NCBI GenBank assembly: GCA_021014325.1
Contig: CM037461.1
Location: 9,143,501 to 9,207,500 of the forward strand
Length of the DNA: 64,000 bases
Source: Plazaster borealis
Lineage: Eukaryota; Echinodermata; Asteroidea; Forcipulatida; Labidiasteridae
Reading direction: 5' to 3'
Shown here piece after piece: positions 12,265 through 23,165 of this stretch (the first letter of the stretch is position 1; the number at the start of each line of letters is the position of its first letter). The translations under genes and the position numbers were made by a program. The notes below the pieces were generated by a model. It saw only the letters and a program-made list of their open reading frames with translations, was not told where the DNA came from and searched no databases.

Positions 12265-12570
12265 TTTCTGAGCACTGAGTGACAACATCCTCCATGAAGT
12301 TTTGATAATCGATGAAGAACTTTGGGTTTTTCTTGAATCTTGCTTTGAGTTGAAACCACCGTTTCTCTGCTAGTCTTCGGTTGTTGGGCAATGATATGTC
12401 ACTTCAGTGGAAGCAGCATCTCATAGTGGCCATCTTGTCTCCTTTTTATCCCATTCTCAAGGATACTTATGAACGCTTCATCTTCAATGGAGTACGGCTG
12501 TCTTTAGGGACTCTTCTCCTGGAAGTCAGACTCAAGGGCACAAAGAACTTTCTCCGAGTCGAAGATCTCT
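10893..12570 (-). pseudogene. Pao reverse transcriptase and post-RT (A17-like) region
   Basis: N-terminal RT sequence (NNRRLAEKRWFQLKARF) runs from about 12391 to 12263 and is cut by the LINE insertion. The palm follows at 11929-11648 with HPKKPNKICVVFDCSARF and FIMDIKSMFHQ; the Asp of MDI aligns with the first catalytic Asp. The stretch from 11647 to 11385 is broken in all frames. It resumes at 11384-10893 with VNPLSIERFLGVTW, LTRRGILSTVSSIYDPNG and HHFSDASDYGYG, which is the Pao-specific region after RT. No continuous catalytic domain survives. Confidence 0.8.
11976..12262 (+). mobile_element. 5'-truncated LINE 3' end inserted into Pao RT
   Basis: On the plus strand GDRSFSSAAPRIWNSLPL begins at 11999 and the frame stops at 12133 after KSLLKTYLMSQVFKD. 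This is the C-terminal tail of a CR1/RTE-like LINE ORF2. The untranslated tail ends in a run of about nine TTA/ATT units (12233-12260), which is the 3' terminus. Pao RT homology stops on one side at about 11976 and resumes on the other at 12263, so the insertion point is well defined. Open frames read through the T-rich tail are chance. Confidence 0.75.
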
Positions 12571-12946
12571 TTAAAGGCATCGTACACGTTTGGTAATTGT
12601 CAAAAACCAGTGTTCTCATTTGGTGTATCCCAACATATGCATAAAATAACAAACCTGTAAAAATTTGGGCTCAATTGGTCATCGAAGTTGCAAGAAAATG
12701 ATGAAAGAAAAAAAACCCCTTGTTGTACACTTTTGTGTGCTTTCAGATTAGGAATGAAAAATTCTTGCAAGAAGTTTTTACTATTTTAGTGAGAAATTAC
12801 CTCTTTCTCGAAAACTACGTTACTTCAGAGGGAGTCAGTTCTCACAATGTTTTATACTATCAACAGCTCTCTGTTGCTCGCTACCAAGTCAGTTTTTATG
12901 CTAATATATATTTTGAGTAATTACCAAACGTCTACGATGACTTTAA
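12571..12946 (-). mobile_element. TTAA-flanked MITE, copy B (in Pao protease-RT gap)
   Basis: It begins TTAAAGGCATCGTACACG and ends ACGTCTACGATGACTTTAA, with the same interior as copy A in the opposite orientation. The right end has a substitution (GACTTTAA in place of GCCTTTAA). It interrupts the Pao element between protease and RT, so it is younger than that Pao copy. Confidence 0.75.
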
Positions 12947-12949
12947 CTT

Positions 12950-13728
12950 TGGTTCCATATGCAAAGTGTTGGTAGGTCTCAGCTGCAACTATCTTGTTAC
13001 AATGAGCCTCTGTCACCGTAGATTTACACACTCTGCCGATAACACCCAAACCTACAAAATGACCTTTGACCATAGGGGTCATCTTCTCCTCCAGCAACTA
13101 TTTCTCTTGGACAAACCACACTTGGGCAGTTGCTCCCTATTTGAAAGGAGATCTCTATTGAGGAGTCAAACGGCATTAGCTTTTCTGCAGTCTGCTTGAG
13201 ATGACTCCACTGATTGATGACTTCTGTCTTGGGTATCTGGGAATGCTTGGCTTGTACACTGTCACGCTTGTAGCAGACTTGTAGCTTTACCACATGCTCT
13301 CTCTAAAGATCAAGTACTTCCAAACCAAGTATACGATTGCTAGTTATGCATGTATTTTGTTCATGCATTGTTGTCAGCAGAAGTTGTGTCTCTGGTCCCT
13401 GCAGATCGAGCTGTTCACAAAGAACTTTGGTGATTAAACAGCTGTTTGACTGGTCATCGAGCACTGCATACACTTCGGACTCTTTATGTGGATTATCTAC
13501 TGACCTCACAATAACCGGAATGATCAGGCAGTGATCGCCTTCTCCTCCTTGGTTGAGTTGAGCACATACTTTGGTGCAGTTCGATGTTCCATTATCATGT
13601 GGATGAACTTAAATGACTTCCTTCTCAGGACTATCAGACAATGGTTTTTTGGGGTCACGATGCAGACTAGTCAGATGCATACCCTTGCAGGTCTTGCATG
13701 TTTTGCGATGAATTTGTGCCTTTCTTAA
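12950..13728 (-). pseudogene. Pao zinc knuckle and aspartic protease
   Basis: A cysteine-rich CKTCKGMHLTSLH stretch near 13690 is the gag-end zinc knuckle. The protease follows with YAVLDDQSNSCLI, in which the second Asp of LDDQS is the position of the catalytic residue of Pao DUF1758-type proteases. A later frame carries IGSNCPSVVCPREIVAGG and DPYGQRS, a conserved post-active-site segment. These parts are in different frames, so the protease is disrupted. Confidence 0.7.
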
Positions 13729-14551
13729 AGGTAGAACTACTGGTGTATTGACCACTTGGTCTGCTGTTCTCTCTGCCTCTGTTAAGACCTTCAAGCTCCA
13801 GCATGTTAGCCTTGTTTGCTGCCTTTCTAATATACTCTGCAAACTCAGAAAAGGGTGGGTAGCTTGCTTCACCATGGTTTTCTCTCCAACGCTCTATTAT
13901 ATCACGCCACTTGCCCTCAAGATGGTACGGTAACTTCTCTACCAAGTGGACATTTTCACAGGCATAGTCTAGTACACCTAGACTTGGAGTTTGTGGACGA
14001 GCTGCTCCAACTTTACCAAGAAAATCAGAAAAGTGTCTCAAAGCTTGAGCATCTCTGGGGGATATCTTGGGCCACTGACGAAGCTTGTTGGTGAAGGTGG
14101 TGCTCACAACACTGCTATTACCATACCTCTCCGCCAACACATCTCTAGCTTTCACATAAGCATCATCGGTGCCAATTAGCATATAGTGCTCCACCAACTG
14201 TTTTGGTTTTCCATTTAAATACTGGTTCAGATAATTCAACTTGGTGGTTGCATCCAAGGGCTGGTTGTCTATCAAAGCACTAAATGAATTTCTCCACAGG
14301 GGTATTGTAGGGGGGTCACCGTTGAATAATGGGACAGAAATCTTCGGGAGTTGACTGGATATTATTGGCCGTTTATTAACATCTCTTTGGATCATGCTGG
14401 CCTCGGCTAGCTGTGCTATGCACTTCTCTAGTGGTGACTCTCTAGAGCTAAATGATGAAGCTTCTGGATTGAGGAAGATTGGCCCACTTACTTCATGGTG
14501 AATCTCAGTTAATGTATTCTCCTGCAATATCTGCTCTGGTGCAGAGTTTGA
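13667..14551 (-). pseudogene. Pao gag, DUF1759-like region
   Basis: This is the longest open part of the Pao copy, about 295 codons. It includes LPKISVPLFNGDPPTIPLW and LNYLNQYLNGKPKQLVEHY, the characteristic core of DUF1759 found in BEL/Pao gag. EGKWRDIIERWRE and YIRKAANKANMLELEGLN follow. Its upstream end is not a true start: it is cut by the 1.48-kb transposon at 14557-16037, and gag continues beyond it at 16043. The frame then shifts near 13700 before the zinc knuckle. Confidence 0.8.
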
Positions 14552-14556
14552 CTTAG

Positions 14557-16037
14557 GGAGCACGTATCAATTTAACCGCCCGAGAGCTAGGCCGAAACTG
14601 GCCGAATCGCCTGGGTCTGTAATGAGCATCATTATCAACAGGTCAATGCACACTGCTCGCTTTCGTCACCCGCATATTCATGACTTTATAGCACCTGCTA
14701 CCCAGCTTTGGGTACACAAGGGAATAGATAGGTGACTGTTAATCCCTGATGAATTGGACAAAGGCCCTTAGTGCCCGGATTAGTAAAGGGTCCTGACAAT
14801 AAACTTCCAACTATAATCCATGAGTTCTATTGCGGGTTTAGGTATGACTGAATTTGCCCAGAAAAAGACAAAAAAATAGGAATGATTTCAACTGAATTCC
14901 GTTGTTAAAATGTTAAAAACACTTTGTACTACTATGATCTGAAAATCTTTGTTGATGCAGAGATGAATCGGACCACGGAATATAAACATAAGGCTGGACT
15001 TACAGTTAAGCGGCACAGGACCACGGAAGATTAGAATTATTCTCCGTATAACATAATCTCCATTTATAATTCCAAGAAAAATTTGTGGATTCAGCTATGT
15101 TTGCCTTCCGCAACAAACAATTTGTTTCTTATAATTATGGTGTTGCGTGATTAAAATGTGCCGCCTACATTCGTTTTGTTTGCGTACTTATTATTTTGCG
15201 ACGCAAAAAGAAGTCCAACGGGGAAAAAAAGCCTTTCAAAAACCATAATGTATTACTTTCCATTATTGTTCAGCACACACGGATAATTTAGTCACTGAAA
15301 TACTTTTATCACACTATCTATATTGTGTACTGACGCAAATTTACTAACGTTTAATCATTTCGAGATATGTCTTTAAAATAAACGAACACTTGGCTGAGGC
15401 TGGTACACATTTCTCTCCGTCTAAAAAAAATGAATTAATTGAACAAGAGGGCGCACTTTAGAATGGTTCCTTGTATTGTATCACGCACGCAAATATATCA
15501 ACACGTCTGGCACACGACCTGTGGAAGCTTCGTTGTGAGCAAACCTTTACGGCAGATTTTGTGAAGATTTATTTCTAAATAATATGAGACTTTGTTATAA
15601 TCAGTTGTTTTAATCAGCATGTTCACAAACTCCACAAATATTTAGCTTTGATATCAGATGATGACTACGAATTTAAAAGATTGTATTACGCAGTGCACAT
15701 GACTTGTTGTAGCGAAATTGGGAGCGAAACCATCCGGCTGTTTCAAACAGCTTATTCAGTCTGGAGTTGCGGAAGTAACCCTATAATCCCTTAATTGCCA
15801 GCCACTTGACAAAGGACCCGTAGAGCCTTTTGTTGCTGCCCCTGGCCCATACAGAACCAACAACCATTGTGTTGAGGTAGTGAAGGTTTAATGAGCAAAG
15901 GTGAGCAAAGTTTACCCTTGGTATGCGGATTATTCATGACACCAGTCATTTCTATTGTAAAAGCCTTCACAGCGGCGGGCCGCCAGAGTCGGCCAGATTC
16001 GGCCTAGCTCTCGGGCGGTTAAATTGATACATGCTCC
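14557..16037. mobile_element. Non-autonomous DNA transposon splitting Pao gag
   Basis: The left end reads GGAGCACGTATCAATTTAAC and the right end, reverse-complemented, reads GGAGCATGTATCAATTTAAC. The match continues through CGCCCGAGAGCTAGGCCGAA, giving inverted repeats of about 50 bp. It is flanked by CTTAG at 14552-14556 and CTTAG at 16038-16042, a 5-bp target duplication. Removing it brings the two gag halves into line. The 1,481-bp interior has no open frame of note, so it depends on a transposase elsewhere. The superfamily is not assigned. Confidence 0.85.
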
Positions 16038-16042
16038 CTTAG

Positions 16043-16920
16043 GCAGAACTTCCTTCATCACGGCTGCATCGGCCAATGAACTCGCATTGACAGGGAAAGG
16101 TGGGGCAATTAAATCTTGTGACTGAAATAATTTGTTGAAATCTTTTACCTTGTCTACCATTTGAACATCTGGTAGTCCATGCTCTGAAGTGACAATGTCT
16201 TCATTTTCTGCTTTCATGAAGACACCAAGCTGTGCTTGTTTCTCAGCTAAATCTTTCTTCGGTTGGAGTTCATGTAGCTTTTCTTGTTGCTCGAACTGAA
16301 AAATTTCTGCTTCCTTTTCCTGTGCCAATCTTTTCTTTTCCTCCTCCAATTGCTGAAGTCGCAGACGTCGTTCTTCCTCCACGAACACCGATTTTGCTTT
16401 CAGTGCTGCCTCTTCCTTCTGGAGGTTGAACTTGTCTTCTCTAAATGATGCGGATGAGCTAATTACATATTTGGATCGAACACTACTCCCTGATGGGCTT
16501 CGGCTTGACCTTCTGGAACTACCAGAAGTGACGAACGTATTTTCTCTTCACATCTGCTCCACATGCTGCAAATACTCGAGCTCTGACCCAACATCACTCT
16601 CAAAACGATCCCAATCTGCATTGGCCTTGCCATGTTGCTGAGTTAACTTATCGATGTCATCTTCATCGGTCATCAGATCAGTCAATCTTCAAAGATTTCA
16701 TTCAGTTCATCCCAAATTATCTGTGCATGGCCGAACTCTTTTTTCCACGATGTAAGATTATTGGCTCTCCTTTCAAGAGAAGAACTTTTCTTCTTCTCTC
16801 TTGTGTGAGTTCTGACCGCTTTGCATTGTACTTCTTTCTGTTTGCATCCACTTGAAGAGGTAGACCTTTTTCAGTTCGCTGGCCTCTTCTGCCATGTCAC
16901 TTTCATTATCGGATGACATG
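16043..16920 (-). pseudogene. Pao gag, N-terminal coiled-coil part
   Basis: A start ATG lies at 16918-16920 (MSSDNESDMAEEASELKKV). An eroded lysine-rich region follows. From 16388 there is a clear coiled coil (LQQLEEEKKRLAQEKEAEI). Such a charged, helical N-terminus before DUF1759 is usual in metazoan Pao gag. The frame ends at VMKEVLPK, where the 1.48-kb transposon interrupts it. Between 16920 and 16390 there are breaks of frame. Confidence 0.65.
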
Positions 16921-17589
16921 CTTCACTCAATTAATGTTCTCTGTCAACACCAACAACTTTCACCATTTACTGGAGCAATCCGATTGTGGCTGCCTCAGGA
17001 CTCACTTGTGCCGTGAGGAGTTTTGATCTATAAATGTTCCCAAACTTATGAGATGAACACCCAACAAAGGTGTACCCAAGAGACTAGTATTCACGACTAC
17101 TCTATCAGAATGTTCGGAACCAAACACAACAAACAGGACGCCGAGGCACTTGTCAATTTGTCCAGATGTGTAGTAGAGTAGAAGAGATAATAATGTGGAA
17201 TTTAATCAGTAACAAGTAAAACTTATAAGAAAAATACATAAGGTTCAACAATTAGAACAAATGGAACTATTACTGAACAATGCTAAACCTGTGTTGAGAA
17301 GATACAGAATGAACTTGGTTGATTTACTTTCCTCAACTTTCACTTTCAGAATTAGCTGTAGAATCTTTTAAAATGCACCATATTATTTCTCTGGTGATTC
17401 ATGAACATGACTAAAATAAACAAGGAAAATATAATTGGGGCCTTTGAAGTCCAATAAAGGGTGAATAACTTGAAGGACTCAGAACTTTCTGTAGAACTAG
17501 TTTAAAGCATACTGCTAAGTGCTATCACATGTGCAATAAAGATGGCTGCAGTTTGTTTACATGTGTGTGTGTTAAAACAATGCAGTACT
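16921..17589. other. Pao upstream region, no LTR recognised
   Basis: This should hold the Pao leader and 5' LTR. Because the 3' LTR is lost, there is no partner to compare it with, and I cannot place its edges. No gene is seen. Confidence 0.4.
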
Positions 17590-18766
17590 TGTTAGGACAA
17601 GGACCCCTATTGTTTATGATGTACATAAATGACTTGCCAAATTCTGTGTCCAAGGCTTCAATTATTTAATATGCTGATGACACAGTCGTAATGTACAGTG
17701 GTAATGACAATATTGAGATTGAAGATACTTTGAACTCTGAACTGAACTGTATTGATGAATGGCTTAGTTTGAATAAGCTTACTTTGAATATATCTAAATC
17801 TCATTGTATGTTGGTTGGTACCTCTCATAAACTTGCGAAGCAAAATGGCCTTCGGGTTAATATTAAAGGTCATGCTTTAGACAATGTCAGTACTTTTAAA
17901 TATTTGGGGGTATGGATTGATGAAAATCTTAACTGGCATCAGCACATTCAGAAAACTGCCAATAAGATATCTAGTAGGTTAGCTCTACTTAGGCGACTTG
18001 GTCAATTTTTACATAGTAATCCAGGAAACTTCTTTGTAATTCTTTGGTTTTACCCCACTTTGAGTACTGTAGCCCATCATGGATCCCTGGATGCACTCTG
18101 AAGGTAAAAAATATTCTAATCAGACAACACAAACAGCTTGCTAGAATAGCACTCGGTGTGGACTACACCACTCCCACTGCAGAACTGTACAAGCGACTTA
18201 AATGGGTTCCGATAACAACTAGGTGGGATTATCATTTGTATTCTCTTATGTTTAAGGTTGTACACGAGAATGCTCCGGACTATACTGACCAATTTACTCT
18301 TTCTAGACAGGCACATGGTTACAATACACGTAATTCAAAAGGCAACAATGTGTGTCTACCTCGACCCAGAACAGAAGCTGGAAAGCATTCCTTCCATTTT
18401 TCAGGTGTAAAGGCATGGAATGTGAAAATGGCCAGCAGCATACACACTTTCAAAAGCCTGTACTGGGGGAGGGGGGAGGGAGGGGTTTAGGGCTGCGCCT
18501 ACTCTGGTTAAATTGCATGGGGAATTTGTATCCTCTTTTTTTTTTGGGGGGGGGGTGTTTTTTATCTTTTAAACCCTTTTACTCTTTTAATATTTTTATA
18601 TGTGTGTATATGTAGGTATCAATGTCTAATGTTAGTGCCCTTTTTGTGCCTGTAATTTTGTATTTTTTTCCATGTGACCCCAGGGCCCCCAGGGAGAACA
18701 GTTCTTTGATAACTGATGGGGCTACCCTGGTTAAATAAGACGAAATAAATAAATAAATAAATAAAC
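17590..18766 (+). pseudogene. CR1/jockey-type LINE, 5'-truncated, decayed
   Basis: The frame begins in the RT palm with GQGPLLFMMYINDLPNSV and reaches YADDTVVMYSG, the catalytic YADD box, but with a stop (TAA) just before it. The fingers/thumb region follows: DEWLSLNKLTLNISKSHCM, then FKYLGVWIDENLNWHQHI. Near 18030 the frame shifts, and the second frame carries LPHFEYCSPSW, HKQLARIALGVDY and GYNTRNSKGN, the conserved C-terminal region. The 3' end is CTACCCTGGTTAAATAAGAC followed by an (AAAT)n tail at 18742-18766. Dead copy. Confidence 0.85.
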
Positions 18767-19815
18767 TTGTACCCACACATAGTTCCCTCATACACACATA
18801 CAATGCACAAGGTCACGAACTAAGTGGGAAAAAGGTTGAAGCTAACTAACCTAACATGTAGCAGGCTCTTTCACAGGCATAGTTTCACTTAATAAATTGT
18901 ATCTTGATTCTCTAAGGGGAAATAAACTATTTGAATCTGATTTCATTAGGTGGATACTTATCAATGTTATAAATGAAATAACTTTTGAAATAACTTCACT
19001 GCACACGATGCTGCTGCAGTGACATAAGTAGAGCACTAAGTGTAAATCTCTTGTCGTTTGCAGCGAAGCAGGTGCTCAATAATCCTTTAACAATAGCAAG
19101 TAATTAGATTACATTGCCCATTATTCTCTTCTGGAATTGTGGTGAGGGCAGTTGATCTAATCCTAACCGCCTTAATAACTTTATGCTTACAGCTCCAGAC
19201 CAGACCGATACCGGTTGGGAAGAAGAAACCGGGTGAGATAGATATAAAAGGGGACAGTGAATACCGGGTGAGCTAACCGGGGGTGGTTTGTGAACCGGGG
19301 GAGAAAAAGATCTCTCGCCTTAGTGCTTGAAGTTGAAGCTGTTGCATGTATCTGCTCCACTGGGGCTGATAGCTGCAAACATGAGATCATTAATAGGCAC
19401 ATCAACTAAAAAAGGCTGGTTATGGTTAAAAACAGTATGGCATACTATCCCTGCAAATAAAATAACTTTCCAATTTTATTTAAATATTTATTTATTTTTT
19501 CATTCAAGTTATTATAAAAGAGTGCAAACCAACCTCTTGTGAGTTGTTTTCATCATCAAGCTGGATTTGTTTCACTGGAGTAGTTAACTTCCGAGCAACG
19601 CCAATCTTGTCAGGAAACATGTGGAATATGTGCTCCTCTGTCAAACTGAGGAGTGCTGTTCAATTAACGTCATTTTCTATTAAATGGGAGGAACTTTAGT
19701 CGTAAATGTTGTGGTTTTTTTATTTCCTTTTTTTCAAAACAAAGTCGGGCTTTTGTGTGTGTGCTTTATCAAGTTATATAAACCACACTTCATCAACATT
19801 CTGCAGCATTACATA
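18767..19815. other. No gene recognised; small ACCGGG-rich patch
   Basis: Mostly AT-rich. At 19190-19310 there is a patch with four or five AACCGGG/TACCGGG words and a TATAAAAG (near 19244). It could be a fragment of an LTR or promoter, but nothing downstream supports that. Confidence 0.3.
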
Positions 19816-21960
19816 CTAAACCTCAAGTGTTTCATTAGAAATTTGTGGCCATCTGTAACGAAGGTCTTTAGCTGCATGAAAAGCATGAAAGTGACCAGTA
19901 TCTTTTACTACCAAGCTGTTGAAGTGACTTGCAGAGTATTCTACTTTAAGATCTGTACAAATTAGATATTTCGTATGCTCAAAAACAGCAATGCTCTTGA
20001 CCCTGACAAGTGTTGGTGTACATCCATCATCCCATGATGTCATCAAAACAGTCCCAACCTTGTATACTAATCCTTTCATCTTTGTTTGATGTGTCAGCAA
20101 CAGTTCATGAACATCGTTTTTCTGCAGTTCAGTGCATGTAGTTGTGAGAACTTGAATGTATCCATAGTTGTCAATGGACACAGTGGACCCTTTATTAACC
20201 TCATCCACAACACAAAGGTATGTTTACGATCTTTTACCACTAGCTGGTAGCTGTTGAAAACACATCCAAAGCTGATGATTCTCAGCAACTGATTTAGCTA
20301 TTGCCTTGAAATTACGCCATTTGCGACTTTTGAACAGGCCATGTTTCCCTTCCATACATGTGCAACAGTGGTGTCTCAATGAACCAAATTGAAGCAGTTG
20401 TTTCTGGAAATGCAACAGATAGTGCATTTTTTTGCGTAAATGATTTGTCAGAATACAGTTCAAAGAAATACCTAACATGTGTACATCCTTTCTGATGCCA
20501 CTGGTGAAAGACACAGCCCAACGATCTGCTGAAATCGAATGAAATTTACCCAATGGAGATCTTCTCTTGGTACCATGTGACCAACCATAAATGCAACAAT
20601 ATGAGATTTTTCATTGATGCAGCAGTTTGACGTAAGGTACAACTATGTTGCAAATCTTCTGCTTCAATTCTTGAGGTTTATTATTTACCTCAGATGATCT
20701 GTATTTGAAGTTCTCAATAATCCTGCCCAGTTCAGAAGCAGAAAAGTACCTCTCTTGAATCGGGTGAACAAGTAGTAGTCTCACCTCTATACAAGCTATT
20801 TCCTCAAGGAGAACATGCATTGAGTCATGTAAAATACATTGAGTTATTTGAAACTCAGGCACAGAGAAAAGTAAACCTTTGCTGTTAATGTCATACTGCT
20901 TTGATCAATAAAGCTCGGCTTCTCTTGACAGACCTTCAAGCTCGTTACATCTGTCCTGATGTTCATCGTCATCTCTCTCATCACAATCTTTGTCATAGAA
21001 GCATGTATTTAATGCATTGCCAGAAATATAACACGTCCTACATGGTTTGAATGCACCTCCCAATCCTTCTTTGAATCCTCCAACACTTGTATCACCGCGG
21101 AATACTACTAAAAGACCGAAATGGAGCAAATCACATTCATTACTAGATAAATTTACACCATGATGAAGACTTCTCAGGGCATTTTGTAAATCCTTAAGGA
21201 GGGTTTCAGGACCATATCGCTTTATGTCTTGATTTTGCAACTGCTATCAACTGTAATCACGGACAGTAAAACCCACAGAGTTTGTGCCTTCTGGTATTGG
21301 AACCAATTGGGTTTACAAGTTCAAACTCGTTAGTATACACAACAAACTGCAGGGCCCTATGATGTTCATTCAAAAACTGTCTGTTTTGCAGGAAGACACC
21401 ATCTTTTACATCAGTCATCAGCCTTTCTGAAACAAAACGAGCCTCTTTAAGACAAGCCTGTACTTCTGGCATTGAGAGCAGTGACTGAAGATTTTCAAGA
21501 AATGGTACCAAGTCACCATATTCAGTTTTCTTTGACAATTTGTTAACTCCCTTTGTGCTTTTTATGGGCTAAATGATCTCCCATGACAACAGCTTTATGC
21601 ACAACTGAACCAAGGCTTTGTTTCATATACCTTTCTATCTTGTAATGAGAATCAAGCTCTGCAAAAGCTGTGAGCTTTAAAACAAAAGCTGCTTCCGATT
21701 TAGTTGTGTCTAACTCACTGCATGCATCATCCATGTAATCCCTGTCAGAGTCATCACTGACATCACCCTCTGCAGACACATAATCTATTTCATGATTGTG
21801 ATGTCGTTTCATATGGATTTTATAAGTATTGTACTTTCTGAAAGAAGCCTGTACAACCTTTTGCGCCACAATGAGCAATAAATGTTGGGGCATTTCTGTG
21901 CCGACGCTCGATGTGCTGTAAAGTGTTCTGAACACTTGAGGTAAAGTATGGACACATGCT
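19816..21960 (-). pseudogene. Decayed C2H2-finger, transposase-like gene
   Basis: Reading right to left, pieces in alternating frames line up as one protein. Two N-terminal C2H2-like fingers (around CPYF...HIERRH and YNTYKIHMKRHH) come first, followed by an acidic stretch (DVSDDSDRDYMDDACSELD). Next is the central region with VNPIGSNTRRHKLCGFYCP, then DIKRYGPETLLKDLQ, then FKPCRTCYI. ILHDSMHVLLEEIACIEVRL and a C-terminal TSWDDGCTPTLVRVK complete it. I recall this order from a family of uncharacterised animal proteins with transposon-like spread; an HDxxEG-type box is usual where HDSMHVLLEE lies. At least six frame changes show it is dead here. Family assignment is from memory. Confidence 0.5.
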
Positions 21961-22102
21961 TCAATGCTGAGAAGTGGCCATTATAACAGTTTTAGATGAT
22001 GTTGCTCCCAGTCAAAAGAAAAACACTATTGCTGGGTTCCTGAAATATTTAGAACCATGCCTGAAGTTTAGTCATTTACAAAAGCTTACACAAGGTATAT
22101 AC

Positions 22103-22312
22103 GGGTCCTCCATTACATATTTGTTTGCATTCACAAACAGGAATAAGAGAGACAGTGGATTTCACAATAAATTTACGATGATTAGATATGATTTAATAAT
22201 ACATGTGATCAGCTTACAGGAACTATCTTGTCAACAACAGCTATAGACAATCCCAGAATGCATTCGCATTCATGGTGTGCACAATGGGCAAATATCTCTA
22301 AACAATACAAAA
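22103..22312 (+). repeat. About 210-bp direct duplication, copy 1
   Basis: It matches 22601-22812 in the same orientation, including AGAGACAGTGGATTTCACAA and TGGGCAAATATCTCTAAAC, with a few substitutions and small indels. About 290 bp of unrelated sequence separates the copies. No coding potential. Confidence 0.8.
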
Positions 22313-22600
22313 AGGCAGACCTTTTTTCCGTCATGTGAGAGTTAGGGTACTCCTTACGGTCTTGACGAGGGTCGAGGCACAATCACAGGGATTCCTCTTC
22401 TCTTGTGTCACCGCAGTCAGAAGCAACAGGAACAAGGCTTGTTCCTTGTTGTCACAAATGTCGCTCACAGTCGGACTCCAACACAGTTAATAACAAGGTA
22501 CAACAAGACAACAGTTTGTCAATACAGTTAGAAACAGTTCACAAAATAATCTGTAAAAATCTCTTTATCCTTGGTTCATCCTGCCGACTAGGCAAGTGTA

Positions 22601-22812
22601 ACGGGTTCTCCATTACATATTTGTTCGGATTCCAAAACAAGAAAAAAAGAGACAGTGGATTTCACAATAAATATACGATGATTAGATATGATTTAATAAT
22701 ACATGTGATCAGCTTACAGGAGCCATCTTGCCAACAACACCTATAGACAATCCCACAATGCATTAGGCATTCATGGTGTGCACAATGGGCAAATATCTCT
22801 AAACAATACAAT
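22601..22812 (+). repeat. About 210-bp direct duplication, copy 2
   Basis: This is the second copy of the duplication starting at 22103. The differences include CATTAGGCATTC against CATTCGCATTC near the right end. Confidence 0.8.
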
Positions 22813-23165
22813 ATCGAGCAAAAGCACGCTACAAAGGGCTCGTATTTCAAGGAGAAACGCCAAAAAGACGGCAAAGCTCCTTCTAGCAAAAAAAAGTTAA
22901 CCCGACCAGATTAGGGTTTTTTTTCTTTCTTAAAGACCAGAGTCACAATGAGAACATCCTAAACTAGACATAATTGCATTTGTGCACAAATGCAAAGCTG
23001 TTTCGTGTATAATTTTTTCAAATTAATCAAGTGAATATGAAAGTGTTGTAGTGTGTACATAATCAACTTAATAATACAATATTTAATGCCTTGTGAGATC
23101 GAATTCATTCTCTACAAATATATCTTGTAAAACTGTACCTTTAAGATAACATAACCTGAAAATGA

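Larger units (their letters stand above)
9655..16920 (-). mobile_element. BEL/Pao LTR retrotransposon, decayed and multiply interrupted
   Basis: Reading right to left, the order is gag with N-terminal coiled coil, gag DUF1759-like region, zinc knuckle, aspartic protease, reverse transcriptase, RNase H and integrase. This is the BEL/Pao order. Every module is split by stops or frameshifts. Three later insertions lie inside: an inverted-repeat transposon at 14557-16037, a TTAA element at 12571-12946 and a LINE tail at about 11976-12262. The 3' end stops in the integrase core at about 9655, so no 3' LTR is present. A 5' LTR was not identified above 16920. Confidence 0.85.
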
